A stretch of 47,807 nucleotides of DNA from Rhodosorus marinus. Its lineage: Eukaryota > Rhodophyta > Stylonematophyceae > Stylonematales > Stylonemataceae. The position numbers and the translations under genes are program-made. The DNA is taken from assembly GCA_029953675.1 (NCBI GenBank), contig JAMWBK010000014.1, positions 1 through 47,807 of the forward strand, read 5' to 3'. The notes beneath the pieces are model-generated. The model had not been told where the DNA came from. It did no database searches and saw nothing but the letters and a program-made list of their open reading frames with translations. Shown piece by piece: positions 29,588 to 39,873 of the stretch; the stretch's first letter is position 1, and every line of letters starts with the position of its first letter.

Positions 29588-29842
29588 AATGAAGAGATTT
29601 TGCGTTATTATCAACGCAAAATCTCCAACTCCCGGATTCAAAAGTTTTTCCGCCCAGATATGTTGGGCCTTTCAAAATTCCACGCAAAGTTGGCGAAGTT
29701 GCGTATCAACTGGAGCTCGGAGGGAATCATCAAATCCATGACGTTTTTCACGTATCGCTTCTACGTAAGTTTAACGGAGCCGAACCAGAAATGACCGAAG
29801 TGACAAGGGCACTCTTACCAGACACCCAACAACGCGAAGTGT
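29588..29842 (+). pseudogene. Gypsy integrase C-terminal (GPY/F-like) module, inverted
   Basis: Plus-strand frame DFALLSTQNLQLPDSKV, then PPRYVGPFKIPRKVGEVAYQ, IHDVFHVSLLRKF and a TAG stop at 29840-29842. This is the GPY/F-like end of Ty3/Gypsy integrase. It faces opposite to the rest of Gypsy-1, so it was inverted locally or comes from another element. The stop abuts the minus-strand integrase core. Confidence 0.75.
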
Positions 29843-31052
29843 AGTCAGTATCTCGGTCGGAAACAATTTCTCTGGGTAACCCCGCAAACCTAACCCAATG
29901 GCGTAGGAATAGCTCTGCAACCTTCTGCGCAGAAACGTCAGTGGTTGTCAGAATAAAACGAGAATACTTGGTGAAGCGATCCACGATGACAAAGATGGAG
30001 TCGAACCCTTCCGCAGTCATAGGTAGGCGAATGATAAAGTCCATAGAAATTGACTGGAACTTCCCATCTGGAATGGGTAGAGGTTGGAGTGTGCCCGCTG
30101 TCGATCGTAGAGGTTTTTGTCGTTGACAGACATCACAGTGTCTTAGCATTTGTTCGATGTCGTGTTTCATCGTTGACCAAAAATACTTCCTCTTAATCAG
30201 GTTCCGGGTTTTCGTTACCCCAAAGTGTCCTCCGGTTGGCTCTTCGTGATAGGTTCTGAGCAATCTATCGACCATTGATTCAGGTACACAAATACGATGA
30301 TGTCGATAGAGGACGTTATTCCTCTTGAGAAAACCCTGCTCCGCATATTCTGCAGGTCGCTGATAGATCGCCGCAAACTCTGGATCGCGTAGGTACGTCT
30401 GCGGCCAATCCACATCGGTCGTAATCGACGATACAGCCAGTTGCTGGATGGCATGTCTGCTTAGCGCATCCGCAATGTTGTCACTGCCTTTTCTGTATTC
30501 GATCGAAAACTGGAAGGGCATCAGTCTATTGATATATCGTGCCTGCCTCTTCGTGAGCTCCTTCTGCGAGTGTAAGAATCTCAACGGGTTGTGATCGGTT
30601 CTCACTAAAAATCGGTTTCCCTCCAAGTAAGTTCGCCAGTGTAAGATCGCGGTTGTCAATGCGAAAAGCTCCTGCTCATACGTTGAGTATCTGGCTTCCG
30701 CATTCGTAAATTTTTTTGAGTAATAGGCTACAGGATGTTCGCCTGTGTCGAATGTTTGTAACAGCACACCGCCCACTCCGATGTTGCTGGCGTCGGTGTG
30801 GACAATGAACTCCCGGGTAAAGTCAGGGCTACGCAGCACTGGGTGTTGAGTGATTCGCGTTCGTAAATTGTTAAACGCTGCCGCTTCTCTGGTTCCCCAA
30901 TTAAAACTCGACCCTTTCTTCGTTAATGCGGTTAACGGGGCCGCAAGTGGGCTGAACTCTGAAATGTAGCTCCGTAAATAATTAGCAAAACCCAAGAAGG
31001 ATCTTACATCCGTAACATTGGAAGGTGTCCGCCAATTCCGGATCGCCGTTTT
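29843..31052 (-). pseudogene. Gypsy-1 RNase H and integrase N-terminal part
   Basis: Open for ~400 codons. It begins NWRTPSNVTDVRSFLGFANYLRS (RT thumb/connection, cut by LINE insertion at 31053). RNase H: FIVHTDASNIGVGGVL, YSTYEQELFAL, DHNPLRFL. Integrase zinc finger: HEEPTGGHFGVTK...CDVCQRQK. Core: SMDFIIRLP (first Asp) and SDRDTDYTS (second Asp), then the break. Confidence 0.85.
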
Positions 31053-31063
31053 TTTTTTTTGGT

Positions 31064-32200
31064 TTGAAGGCGTTGGCGTGGGTGGTCGAAGCGCTTGTGA
31101 ATGGTGATCCCCTGTGTGAGTGTGCGTGGTTCTTGGTCGGGCGTTCGCAGTTGTGTCTGCTTTCGAAGCCCAGCCACACGGCCTCGAGCCCTGCTATTCG
31201 CCCTATTGGCCTGGTTGAGGTGGTCCGCAAATTGGCGGCGCGATGGTTAGTGAAAATCCTGGTTCCCGAATCCCGCCGTTTCTTTGGGCACGTGCAGTTA
31301 GGCGTGGGCTATCGTGGTGGCTGTGAGTTGTTGTCTGTTTTACTCCGTTCGGAAATGGCGTACTCCCCAGATTCTGGGCTCCTCTCTGTAGATTTTACCA
31401 ATGCGTTCAACCGCGTCTCTCGTCCGGCTCTCATGCACGTGGTGCGCGAAGTCTTCCCTGTAGGCTTTCCCTTTGTTAGTAGACTTTATTCTCCGCTTGG
31501 TCGTGGGGCTACCTATGACACCCTTGGCGCTTCCTCACACACGTTTGCGGCGCGCACAGGGGTACAACAGGGTGATCCCTTGTCCCCTTTCCTACATGCC
31601 TGTGGACTACAACTCGTCTTGCTTTGTCTTCGCTCCGAATTCCCGCAGGTTCGTACGGTTGCATACCACGACGACGTGTGCCTCCTGGGGCCCCCTGATA
31701 CTCTAGCGCTCGCTTATGATCGTCTCCGCTCCTTGGCTTCGCGGGTTGACCTGGAGGTTAATCATCACAAATCGTTCTACTGGGGAGGTGTAGCTGCACA
31801 AGAGCAGCAGGTACCTGCGTCGTTCCAGGATATTTGGAGACCGGATGGTTTTGTCCACTTAGGCATCCCCTACGGGTCGCCGTCCTTCGTTGAAGGCGAG
31901 TTGCTGCAGCTCCTCGGTAAGCACAGACAGCTGGTTGCAGAGCTTCGACGGCTACCTCCGGGCTTTCTCCAGTGCTCGTTGTTGCTGTTTCGGTATTGTT
32001 GTAGTCAGCGGTTAACCTATTGGCTTCGCTCACTTCCAACTCATTGGGGCCGGTGGTTGGCCACTCGTGCGGATGCTGAAAGTTTCCGTGACCTGGGGTA
32101 TTTTCTCGATGAAGAGCTGAGCGCTCTGCCGCGACCCACCTGTGATGTTGTGCGCGCCCAGGTAGGCCTCCCATTGCGATTGGGGGGGACTGGGCCTCTG
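31064..32200 (+). pseudogene. LINE family A ORF2: reverse transcriptase domain
   Basis: Carries AIRPIGLVEVVRKLAARWLV, motif A (LSVDFTNAFNRVSR), motif B (TGVQQGDPLSPFLHACG), motif C (YHDD) and the VDLEVNHHKSFYWGG thumb entry. The first ~250 ORF2 residues are missing (they lie in the 27138-29547 copy). One extra G in a G-run near 32190 shifts the frame into the next segment. Confidence 0.85.
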
Positions 32201-33443
32201 CAATCGTGTTGTGGTCCAACCTGCAGCCGCAGTAGGGGCCTGGGGAACCGCACTTCCCACTTTGAGCAGCTTGGGTATCTCGAAGTTCCGCAATTTGATG
32301 GCGAGCCTCTCGCGGGGTGTCTTGCTTCCCAGCGTACCGGAAAGCGCCCAAGACTTGTTTCTGGAGCTCCAAACCGCCCTGAACTCCTGTACTAGTCTCC
32401 CCGAAACCGTTCAACCCCGTCTTCCTGACTGGCGAGCTGTATTTGACCGCTCTCGAGGCTCCGCCCCGGGGATTCGTCCTGCGCCTGAACCTGTTCTAGG
32501 GGAGATTGACCCAGTGGTTGCCGCAGAAGAAGAAGTTCCAGTTGATCCTCCTGATGATTCCCAGCGCGCTGGGAGCCGAGCTCAAGCACGCACGGATGCG
32601 CTGCAAAATATCCTTTCTTGGGACTTGCACCGTGCTGCATATGGCCGACTCCTCGCGCAGATGGTCTCATCTTCTCGCGCTCGCGCCCGCCTACGTAGTC
32701 TTGGAGGGGTTCTTAGCTCTCAGTGGCTCATGACCGTACCAGCCTTTCCGCCACTCACACTGTCGGATTTCGAAGTGCGTACTTCACTGCGCTTATACCT
32801 CGGCTTACAGCAGCCCCCTTGGCCGTACGAGATGGGTTCGTCGTGCCCTCTCTGCTCTCAGACTGAAGACAACGCAGATTTTGGCGCCCACCTGCTCGCT
32901 AGTTGCCCGGCGGTGAAAGGTGCTCGAACCCGCCGCCACACACGGATCTTGAACCTGTTATACCGGGAACTTCGGCCTATAGTCCAGCAAGCCGGTCTGG
33001 AAATCGAACGTGAGAAACCTTTACCCGTCGCGGACTTTCAAAATGATGAACGCCGTGTAGCCGACCTGGTGATAACCTGTGACGACAGCCGCCGTACCAC
33101 ATACGTTGATCTTGCTGTTCCCAACCCTCAAGCTAGTCGTTATCTCCCGGCTGCGGGGGAGCGCCGTGGATCTGCCGCCGCCAGCATGAGACGCCGCAAA
33201 GAGATCAAATACGCGGGGGCTTTGTCTTCCCCTGGTGTTCGTGCTTCGGCACTAGCACATCGCTTGGTACCCCTGATCATTGAGTGCTTTGGGTTCATGG
33301 ACTCTGTTGGTTCTCGCTGGCTTCGGGAGTTGTTCCGCGAACGCCCTGACCGTCTTCAATCGTTGTTTACCCGCTTAAGTTTCCTGCTGTGGCGCATGAA
33401 TGCCGCTTTGATGTTGGAGGCGCGAGTACTTCGCCGCGCTTAG
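32200..33443 (+). pseudogene. LINE family A ORF2: CCHC finger and restriction-like endonuclease
   Basis: About 410 codons open to TAG at 33441. The best family A C-terminus: finger CPLCSQTEDNADFGAHLLASC (CCHC) at ~residues 205-225. RLE: HTRILNLLYRELRPI, RRVADLVITCDD (Asp), TTYVDLAVPNP (Asp), MRRRKEIKYAGAL (Lys). Then the conserved tail IIECFGFMDSVGSRWLREL. In RLE-type LINEs this nuclease nicks the target DNA to prime reverse transcription. Site specificity cannot be read from sequence alone. Confidence 0.85.
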
Positions 33444-33505
33444 TCTTTTTTTCCCCTCGGGGTTTTTTTTTTTTTCAGCCTCCGATTAAACCATTCATTC
33501 ATTCA

Positions 33506-34713
33506 ATTTTGGTAGGATCTGGCTTCCTGGTTCCACTGCCAACGAGATGCCCGAGATATTGGGTCTCAGGTACCCCGAACGTACATTTCCCCTTTTTCGC
33601 GTATAATTTGTGTTCGTGGAGTTTCGCGAACACGATATCCAAATGCTTCCGATGTGCATCCAGGTCCGAAGAGTAAACGATGATATCGTCAAAAAAAATC
33701 TTGACGAAATGACCTAACTCTTTGAAGAATATGTGTGTCAGAAGTCGAGTAAACACGGCCGGTGCGTTCGTCAAACCAAAAGGCATGACTAGCCATTCAT
33801 ACAACCCAAACGGCGTTGTGAATGCTGTCTTAGGGATGTCTTCTTCTCGCACCCGTAACTGCCAGTAGCCACTGCGCAGATCGATGACGCTTAAGTATGT
33901 GGCGGAGTCTAGGGCATCGAGGCAGTCGTCAATGCGCGGCGGGCTCGTCCGGTTTGGTATTGTAGATTGGTTGAGCTTTCGATAGTCAATGCACAAACGC
34001 TTTCCTCCATATTTCTTGTCTACAAACAGACATGGCGACGCGAATGGGGAGGAACTCGGTCGAATCAGCTTCCTCTGTAACAAGTTCTGTAGCTGCTTCT
34101 TTAGTTCGTGTTGGTCTGGGAGACTCATGCGGTGTGGTCGTTGGGCCTTTGGTTCTGCTCCCGGTCGTAGCTCGATATCAAAGTTAACTTTGCGCCATGG
34201 AGGTAGCTCAGGAACATCGTCGGAAAAAACTCCGTCATATTTTGCGGTTATCCGGGTCTCGAACTCTTTCGCCTCTTTCTGGCGTCTGGATCTTTCAGGG
34301 TCTTCAGGTTCTTCAGGTTCTTCAGGTTCTTCAGGTTCTTCAGGTTCTTCAGGTTCTTCAGGTTTTTCAGGTTTTTCAGGTTCTTCAGGGTCTTTAGGTT
34401 TTAGTGTCAGGGTCTGGTTTTGTAGATTCAGCTGCGCGTTGTATTTTTGCAGGAAATCTCTTCCTAAGTACCCCGGGCTAGTGGCTTCTTCCACAATATA
34501 GGGTTGCCAGTTGAAGTTGTGATCACCTAGCTGTAAGATTACGTTCTCTTCCCCCAGAATCTCTATTGATGCGCCTGGGGAAGCGGTGTCCAAACTCCCG
34601 TGTTGAGTTGGGATTATTGGAGTGGCGTCTGGTATGCCTCGCAGAACGGAATGGCTACTTCCGGTATCGATCAGGAGGGCTTGCTTCTTCCCATTCAAGA
34701 ATCCCGTAACCAT
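33506..34713 (-). pseudogene. Gypsy-1 protease and reverse transcriptase
   Basis: 404 codons open. Aspartic protease LLIDTGSSHSVLRG with a YLGRDFL flap region. An acidic Glu/Pro repeat linker. RT: CIDYRKLNQ, VIDLRSGYWQLRV, TAFTTPFGLYEWLVMPFGL, catalytic IFFDDIIVYS, ETQYLGHLVG, ending at the LINE insertion. It would continue into 31052-29843. Confidence 0.9.
34287..34400 (-). repeat. 9-bp minisatellite in Gypsy-1 pol (Glu-Glu-Pro repeats)
   Basis: The plus strand shows (tcttcaggt)n, about 12 units with tttttcaggt variants. The minus strand encodes PEEPEE/PEKPEK repeats between protease and RT. Length is likely variable between copies. Confidence 0.9.
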
Positions 34714-34747
34714 AAGGTTTCCACTGAAGGGAATCCGAACGCCTTTA

Positions 34748-35545
34748 TCAGCAACAGTGTTGGCGTCTCCTACTGCTGCTCCTCTTTAACTCCTGTAGCT
34801 TCGGGGGTGCGGACTTGGACACTGTCGGGTCCCTATCAGGGTTGTTCCAGCAGATCCTTTGTATATGCCCCTTTTTTCCGCAGTAGTTGCAAACAATGTT
34901 GGTGTAGTTACGCTTCTGCAGCGCTTGCGTTCCGGGTTGGTAAATGCGTCCAGACCTGGTTCCCCTGCTTACAGTGGTCTGGGGCGTTGCCATTTTTTGG
35001 GGAAATTTCTCTTCCCATCTGGAAGGTTGGCTGGCTGCCTCAGCTCCCTCAATTTTTAGGGCAAGTGCCTGTGCCGCCTCAAAATCCTGCACGTCCTGTA
35101 TGTAGATGTATTTCTTGACCTCGGGTTTAAGGCCTTCGACGAAGCGGTCGAATTTCTCTGAATCCGAAATCTCTCCCACCTGGATCAGGCATGTGTTGAA
35201 GTATGCCGTATACGCTGCGACCGTCGTCTTCTGCTGCGCCTTTGCAAGTTGCTGTTTCGCGCGGATCTTGGAGTCTGCCGGGTAGAACTGGGCTTTGAGC
35301 GTACATTCGAAGCCCTCGTAGGTCGTTGGTTTCCGGTCGTCCGGAATCAGTGACCACCAGTATGAGGCGTCGCCAGTCAAATAACCTTCTGCTAGGGTGA
35401 TTCGGTATTCGTCGTCGTCGACGGGTAGCCGCGCCAGTTTGAAGTATGTTCTTAGTTGATTCAAGAACGTACTTATGACTAGGGCGTCACGTCGCCCGTC
35501 ATAGGCTTTCGGCTGCGGAGCCTGCATCTTGATGAGTGATGCCAT
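34748..35545 (-). CDS. Gypsy-1 Gag protein
   Basis: 265 codons, intact. The capsid-like region (WWSLIPDDRKPTTYEGFECTL cut at ~75-95, AAYTAYFNTCLIQVGEIS, KFDRFVEGLKPEVK) is typical of Ty3/Gypsy retrotrans_gag. The zinc knuckle is CNYCGKKGHIQRIC (CX2CX4HX4C) near residue 225. It ends 35 bp before the first Met of the protease frame, in a different phase, so pol would need frameshifting or is displaced by mutation. Confidence 0.85.
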   Translation of the reverse strand: MASLIKMQAPQPKAYDGRRDALVISTFLNQLRTYFKLARLPVDDDEYRITLAEGYLTGDASYWWSLIPDDRKPTTYEGFECTLKAQFYPADSKIRAKQQLAKAQQKTTVAAYTAYFNTCLIQVGEISDSEKFDRFVEGLKPEVKKYIYIQDVQDFEAAQALALKIEGAEAASQPSRWEEKFPQKMATPQTTVSRGTRSGRIYQPGTQALQKRNYTNIVCNYCGKKGHIQRICWNNPDRDPTVSKSAPPKLQELKRSSSRRRQHCC

Positions 35546-35553
35546 CTGCGGGT

Positions 35554-35578
35554 TGTCAGGTTGTCAGGTTGTCAGGTT
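35554..35578 (+). repeat. 8-bp tandem repeat in Gypsy-1 leader
   Basis: ttgtcagg three times, between the Gag start and the primer-binding site. Confidence 0.85.
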
Positions 35579-35600
35579 TTGGGCTCCCTTCTGCTGCTCC

Positions 35601-35616
35601 TTGCGATGAGACCAAA
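35601..35616 (-). promoter_or_regulatory. Gypsy-1 primer-binding site candidate
   Basis: Minus strand TTTGGTCTCATCGCAA directly beside the presumed LTR end (...TATCA). Gypsy-2 has TTTGGTCTCATAGCGA at the equivalent place. The primer tRNA cannot be named from this alone. Confidence 0.6.
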
Positions 35617-35617
35617 T

Positions 35618-35915
35618 TGATACGTTCTTCGTTAGCGCGTGTCGGTGATCCAAAATACTTTTAAATTCCCTTTTGTTTTTATCTTTTTTTCTATCTTGGA
35701 TACCTCCCTCTACTCTAATCTTAAGGAGGAAGGTCGTAACTTCCGTATTTATAGCCTTCGGGTTCATGACTTGGGTATGTTAGACTACTATTATTAGCCC
35801 TGTCCGTACAATATCTTGCCCACTGGGCGCATCATAGACTTACTATATTTTGTACCCATGGTGGTTATTTTTAGCTCACCAATATGTTAGCCAGATGTCA
35901 TGTCAGGACGTCACA
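35618..35915 (-). repeat. Gypsy-1 5' LTR candidate
   Basis: On the minus strand it runs TGTGACGTCC...GTATCA (298 bp), with TATAAATA at 35746-35753, and ends at the primer-binding site. No second copy is in the window (the left end of Gypsy-1 is lost), so the outer boundary is inferred from TG..CA only. Confidence 0.5.
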
Positions 35916-36199
35916 AAAACTGTCTTGCGAGGGACAGACTGTCTTGACAAGCACAAACTTGTGAGAACCTTCCCTGACAGCTGTGTAATCCGCCTATGTT
36001 TTAGTGTTAGGCACCTATTTTAGTGTAAGACATCAATGTTTTAGTATCCACTGGTTTCTACTTTACTGTCAGGTATGTTTTAGTTTACAGTAACCGAGAC
36101 TATATATATATATGTAGGGCCTAGCTTTGCTTAGATCTTGAGACCTAGAATTGAGTAAAGACAAGCTGGTTCGAAGAGTTCTGACAAAACTGTGTTGAC

Positions 36200-36640
36200 G
36201 AGGACGGTGACGAGTGGAAGACGTAGCACCCAACAGAATGCCCATCAATCTTCCACTGACATATGAAGTTTCAACAAGTCCAGCGTCCTTCGCTTAAGCC
36301 CGTTCGTGAGGCAAACCGACAAGTTCACCGACAAGTTCACCGACAAGTTCGCCGACAGATCGAATGTGTTGCATGGTGATGACTTCGGCTTGGACGAGAT
36401 GGAGGCAGTCTATATACCTCACGTGCATGTGAGGTCCACGCTTAATGGAGGTTTTTCGCTGGACCCACAACAGAGCTGCTTGATTGGCTACATTCGGTGT
36501 GGTAGGTGAAACCCGGGCATATGTGCAGACCGCAGACTATGGTGCAGAGCCATATGATGTCTCTTAAGGCTTCATGAAGAGCCAGAAACTCAGCCACACG
36601 GGTTGAAGTTGCGTTCAGTCTGGCGCTGCATTGCTGGACA
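36200..36640 (-). pseudogene. Copia-like RT/RNase H C-terminal remnant
   Basis: Minus-strand VAEFLALHEALRDIIWLCTI resembles the Copia TEAEYxAL...EAxWL block. NLH...TSHARMYIDCLHLVQAEVIT resembles the xHxRTKHIDxRxHFVRE block that follows. Stops and degenerate codons interrupt it. A 12-bp repeat lies inside the 3' end. Confidence 0.5.
36316..36358 (+). repeat. 12-bp tandem repeat
   Basis: gacaagttcacc repeated about 3.5 times, the last unit with g for a. Confidence 0.85.
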
Positions 36641-36891
36641 GCTTTGGAGGTCGGTCTGGGAGTGGACGTGCTCGAAGTCGCATACGCAGATGAGGTACTG
36701 TACTTGAAAGCATTAAGGGTTGACTACCAATCAACTAGGCTCCAGTTCGAAAAGATGTACTTCTCTGTCAGGTACCGAGCAGGAGCATGTCGCACGTGTC
36801 TACGGAGGAGTACATGTGCAGCTTCCGTTAGATTCATCAAAAGCGGTAACCTAGTCATGGAGTGGAAGGGAAAACACAGCGGGGCGATCGA

Positions 36892-38739
36892 TCATGTCAA
36901 TAGCAGCTAAGAAGAACAAATGCAGCTGCTCAAAATGGAATTGGAATATTGAGGAAGTCTTGCGGGCTATGGAAACGCGACAACGTACCAGCATTTGGGC
37001 AGGACAAATTGGCCATTCAGATTGGAGGACGCAGATATTGTTCTCGTCAATGCATTTTTCTTCCTCATCTAGGCAACAAACGCAGACTTCATTATCCGCT
37101 GAGGTTCTGGACACGAAGCCAGTCTAGAGGACGGGTTTACGTCAACCGACAGGTCATAAACCCACCCACCCCAACAGATAAGGTGAAGAAAGTAGAGAAA
37201 CGCGTGTCAGAGACTTTTTTGTCACCTGTAGTGACCAGTTTTCCACTCTAGTGCTTACACCGCACGTAGTGTTACGAGGGACGCACTCGAAGCCGCCGGG
37301 TGAGTTTCGGCATGTGTCTGGCGCGCACTCCGGCCGACAAATGCAGTCTCCATTAAACTCTGACCTGAGAGGAATCTGCCATCGAGAATCCGGGAGATAG
37401 CAGAGCCACACCGACACATTCAGCTCCTTGGCCGATCACGATCATTTTTGGGTCACAGCGTTCGATCAATACTCACCGCCCCGGGATTGCATGCTACCTC
37501 GCTCAGAAACAAGCACTCGCCGGTCGCTTCTCTGCTGCACGTAAGCTCATCGCTACAAGCGCATTTGCAGATTTTGTCTGAATCATCGATATCAGGAACC
37601 TGATTTTGGTCGGTCGAATTGGTTAGACGAAAGATGTTAAGAACATGGGGGGGGAGGCTCTTCGTAGCTAGATGAAGATGTAGTCAAAGGACTCGATTCT
37701 CAAGCACGGGTGGACTAATCCCCAAGGGAACTGACACGAAGGGAATTGACTGTTGAAAATATCCACTCTACGCTCACCTCGGCACCTTCACATTCAAAAA
37801 AGTCTCCGAATTCGAAAGGGGAAATGCACCGATTCCCTTCAAAAATGCATGTACCCTCGCCCCCACAACAAGAGCAGAAGTTATCTGAAAGTGAGTCGGG
37901 ATATGCTACCTGTACGAAGTTGTTGGAAAGCAAAATAAGTCAGCTGATACTCCATGTTCACTGTAGTCATCAATGAACCTTCCGCTGCGAAGAAAGTGCC
38001 GTTCGGATCACATCGAGTGCAGGCAGAACCAGGGGAATGAAGGACAACCAAGCACATGCGATTCATTGCAACTTACTGGGAACCCCGCCATGCATTCAAA
38101 AGTATTAGTTGGAATACAAACTCCGCCCAATATGCGGCACTCGTTCTCTGAGCATTCCGGGCAGGAAATTTCAACGTCACAAGAAGTAGTGTCGTCGCTG
38201 TCCCGCGTCGTGCATTTATTGTCATCCTCCTCAGGGCTCAGAAAGGCTCGAATTATTTTTGCGTCAGGATCGCCTATGGGAGTAACTACTGCGTACGCGA
38301 CTAACCCGATGGTTTCTCCGCAGCATTCGCTCTCTCCGGTCATTTCATCCGGGCATACAAGAAGTCTCGCTACGGTGACTACGTCCGTGATGTTGTTCTT
38401 CTCCTTCCACCCATCGATGTTTCTGCGGGAGGTAAATCGAGCCTGCTCGGTGGGGGGCTCGTTGAAATGTGCTCCCGCTCTGAGCAGGTTCAACTGGAAT
38501 CCATCATCAGCCCTGAACTTGGCTCTGATACAGCTCGGATTAAACCCGGGTTCGTTCCTCGGACTTGTCTTGGTGTCCACGCATAATTCGCCGAATCGGT
38601 CCCCGGTGTTGTCTAGCAGAGGCCTACAGAACTCTGAAAACTCGAGCGCTCCAGCTTTTGTGTCATCCAAACAAGTCTGAGATTGAGCGAGACCAAGAAC
38701 CACCACGAACACGAACAGCACGAAGTCGTAGGATCCCAT
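36892..38739 (-). CDS. Secreted modular Cys-rich protein, 5-6 exons
   Basis: Exons: 38739-38077, 37909-37778, 37599-37477, 37375-37259, 37123-36989, and a possible last one 36906-36892 (stop TGA). Donors GTAAGT, GTGAGC, GTGAGT, GTAAGC, GTACGT; acceptors end in AG; every junction is phase 0. Product ~394 aa. Residues 1-20 are a signal peptide. An N-terminal domain (to ~170) is paralogous to that of the 16034-16953 gene (EFCRPL, ELCVDT, PSCIRA, ESECCGETIGLVAYAVV). A first Cys module ends exon 1. Exons 2-5 each encode one 39-45-residue module with the pattern CxC(x0-3)C(x4-5)C(x6-8)C(x6-10)C. The likely role is extracellular, perhaps in adhesion, matrix or recognition. It ends next to the Copia remnant, so further exons may have been lost. 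Confidence 0.75.
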
Positions 38740-38900
38740 TACTTCTTTTTACTCTCTAAACGCTCTAGTGACAATGTTTTCCTCATCTCTCTCGTCCAAG
38801 CCTGCCTTGCTTGTCTCCCCTACCAACTCGACCTAGAGCTTTGCCGACAAGTTTTTCTTGTGTGAGATTCTTATGTCCAATCTCTGGTTCAAGGGAGAAT

Positions 38901-38910
38901 CATATATATA
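38901..38910 (-). promoter_or_regulatory. TATA-like box of secreted Cys-rich gene
   Basis: TATATATATG on the minus strand, ~165 bp upstream of the ATG at 38739. The only strong TATA match in the upstream region. Confidence 0.5.
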
Positions 38911-39652
38911 CCCAAACGCTAGTGTTCACTTTCTTTACTTGGAGTTGTTTTCTTCCAAATCAACAAGGAGGGCACACCAGAGCGGTGGCCAAGAATGCAT
39001 CGTTGTGATGTGGGGTAGCCTCCAACACCCGCCACACCCCTGCACACCCAAAAGGTTCACCCTGACATTTAGCAAACGAGCGTAGATTTCATAGCGATAA
39101 TGGACAGATTAGCCCAACTGATGATCAAGTTGCGCAACAGTGCAAAGGCTGGACCCCCCCCACCCTTTTCACGTCCTCAATCTGGACGGGTTGCCACACC
39201 GTGGACAGTTGAAGTTTGATGTGGAAATTCTTCCCTAAGGAAGATAAACAGTGCGATGGCTAGGCTCGTAGGATATTGAATCAGTTGGTTGCAAACCATC
39301 TCTACTGGACTTTGCTAGCCTGAAGCGCCTCTACTAGCCTGTATTTTTTGTTGATAGCATATGACAGCCTGTCACCCGGTTCTTTCCCCCCCCAAAAAGC
39401 TTGAGGATAGACTATTAAAAACATTAAAAGCCATTACTTATTATTATTTCAGTTCGATTGAGAGAATCATATACTCCATTAAATAAACGAATTCATAATA
39501 TTTTATATTAATTACCGAAATAATGACCCGTATAGTTTAAATATTTATTTTAGACAGTTTTCTGTTGTTATGAATTGTAATAGATTAGTCGATTTCTGCG
39601 AGAAGATTTTTTTTCTCGAACCGCTGGAGTTCGCCAAATCTCCGGTGCTTTT
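38911..39652. other. Intergenic; LINE B tail stub at 39303-39340
   Basis: tactggactttgctagcctgaagcgcctctactagcctg (39303-39340, minus) matches the family B tail and terminus. The rest is AT-rich without gene signals. Short open frames (38858-39085) lack motifs. Confidence 0.5.
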
Positions 39653-39824
39653 GTTCTCCCCAGAGTGGAAGAACAGGGGAGGGTTTAAGATCATTACGTT
39701 ATTCCCATATTGAATGAATTTCTAGTGGTTTCTGGTTCTCCCAGGAGTGGAAGAACAGGGGAGGGTTTAAGATCATTACGTTATTCCCATATTGAATGAA
39801 TTTCTAGTGGTTTCTGGTTCTCCC
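39653..39824 (+). repeat. 82-bp tandem repeat (two units plus start of a third)
   Basis: Units start at 39653, 39735 and (partial) 39817 with gttctccc. They are virtually identical over aagaacaggggagggtttaag, atcattacgttattccc and gaatttctagtggtttctg. Confidence 0.95.
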
Positions 39825-39873
39825 CTCAGCGGAATTTGTTGTTAGGACCCAAGTTGCTATAAAGACCTCCCCT

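Larger units (their letters stand above)
31054..33505 (+). mobile_element. LINE family A, 3' half copy inserted in Gypsy-1
   Basis: Starts ggtttgaaggcgttgg after an untemplated T11 run (31042-31052); ends ccattcattcattca at 33505. It splits the Gypsy-1 polymerase between DPTKIE and AIRNWRT (RT thumb). Tail and target share TTCA, so a target duplication cannot be separated from the tail. Confidence 0.9.

Noticed and set aside
36644-36910. Plus-strand 88-codon frame resembling a Copia pre-integrase segment
   Set aside because: The minus strand of the neighbouring region reads better as Copia RNase H, and the plus-strand similarity is weak.
37715-38066. Separate small Cys-rich genes on the minus strand
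   Set aside because: Donor/acceptor sites and phase-0 frames link them to the gene starting at 38739.
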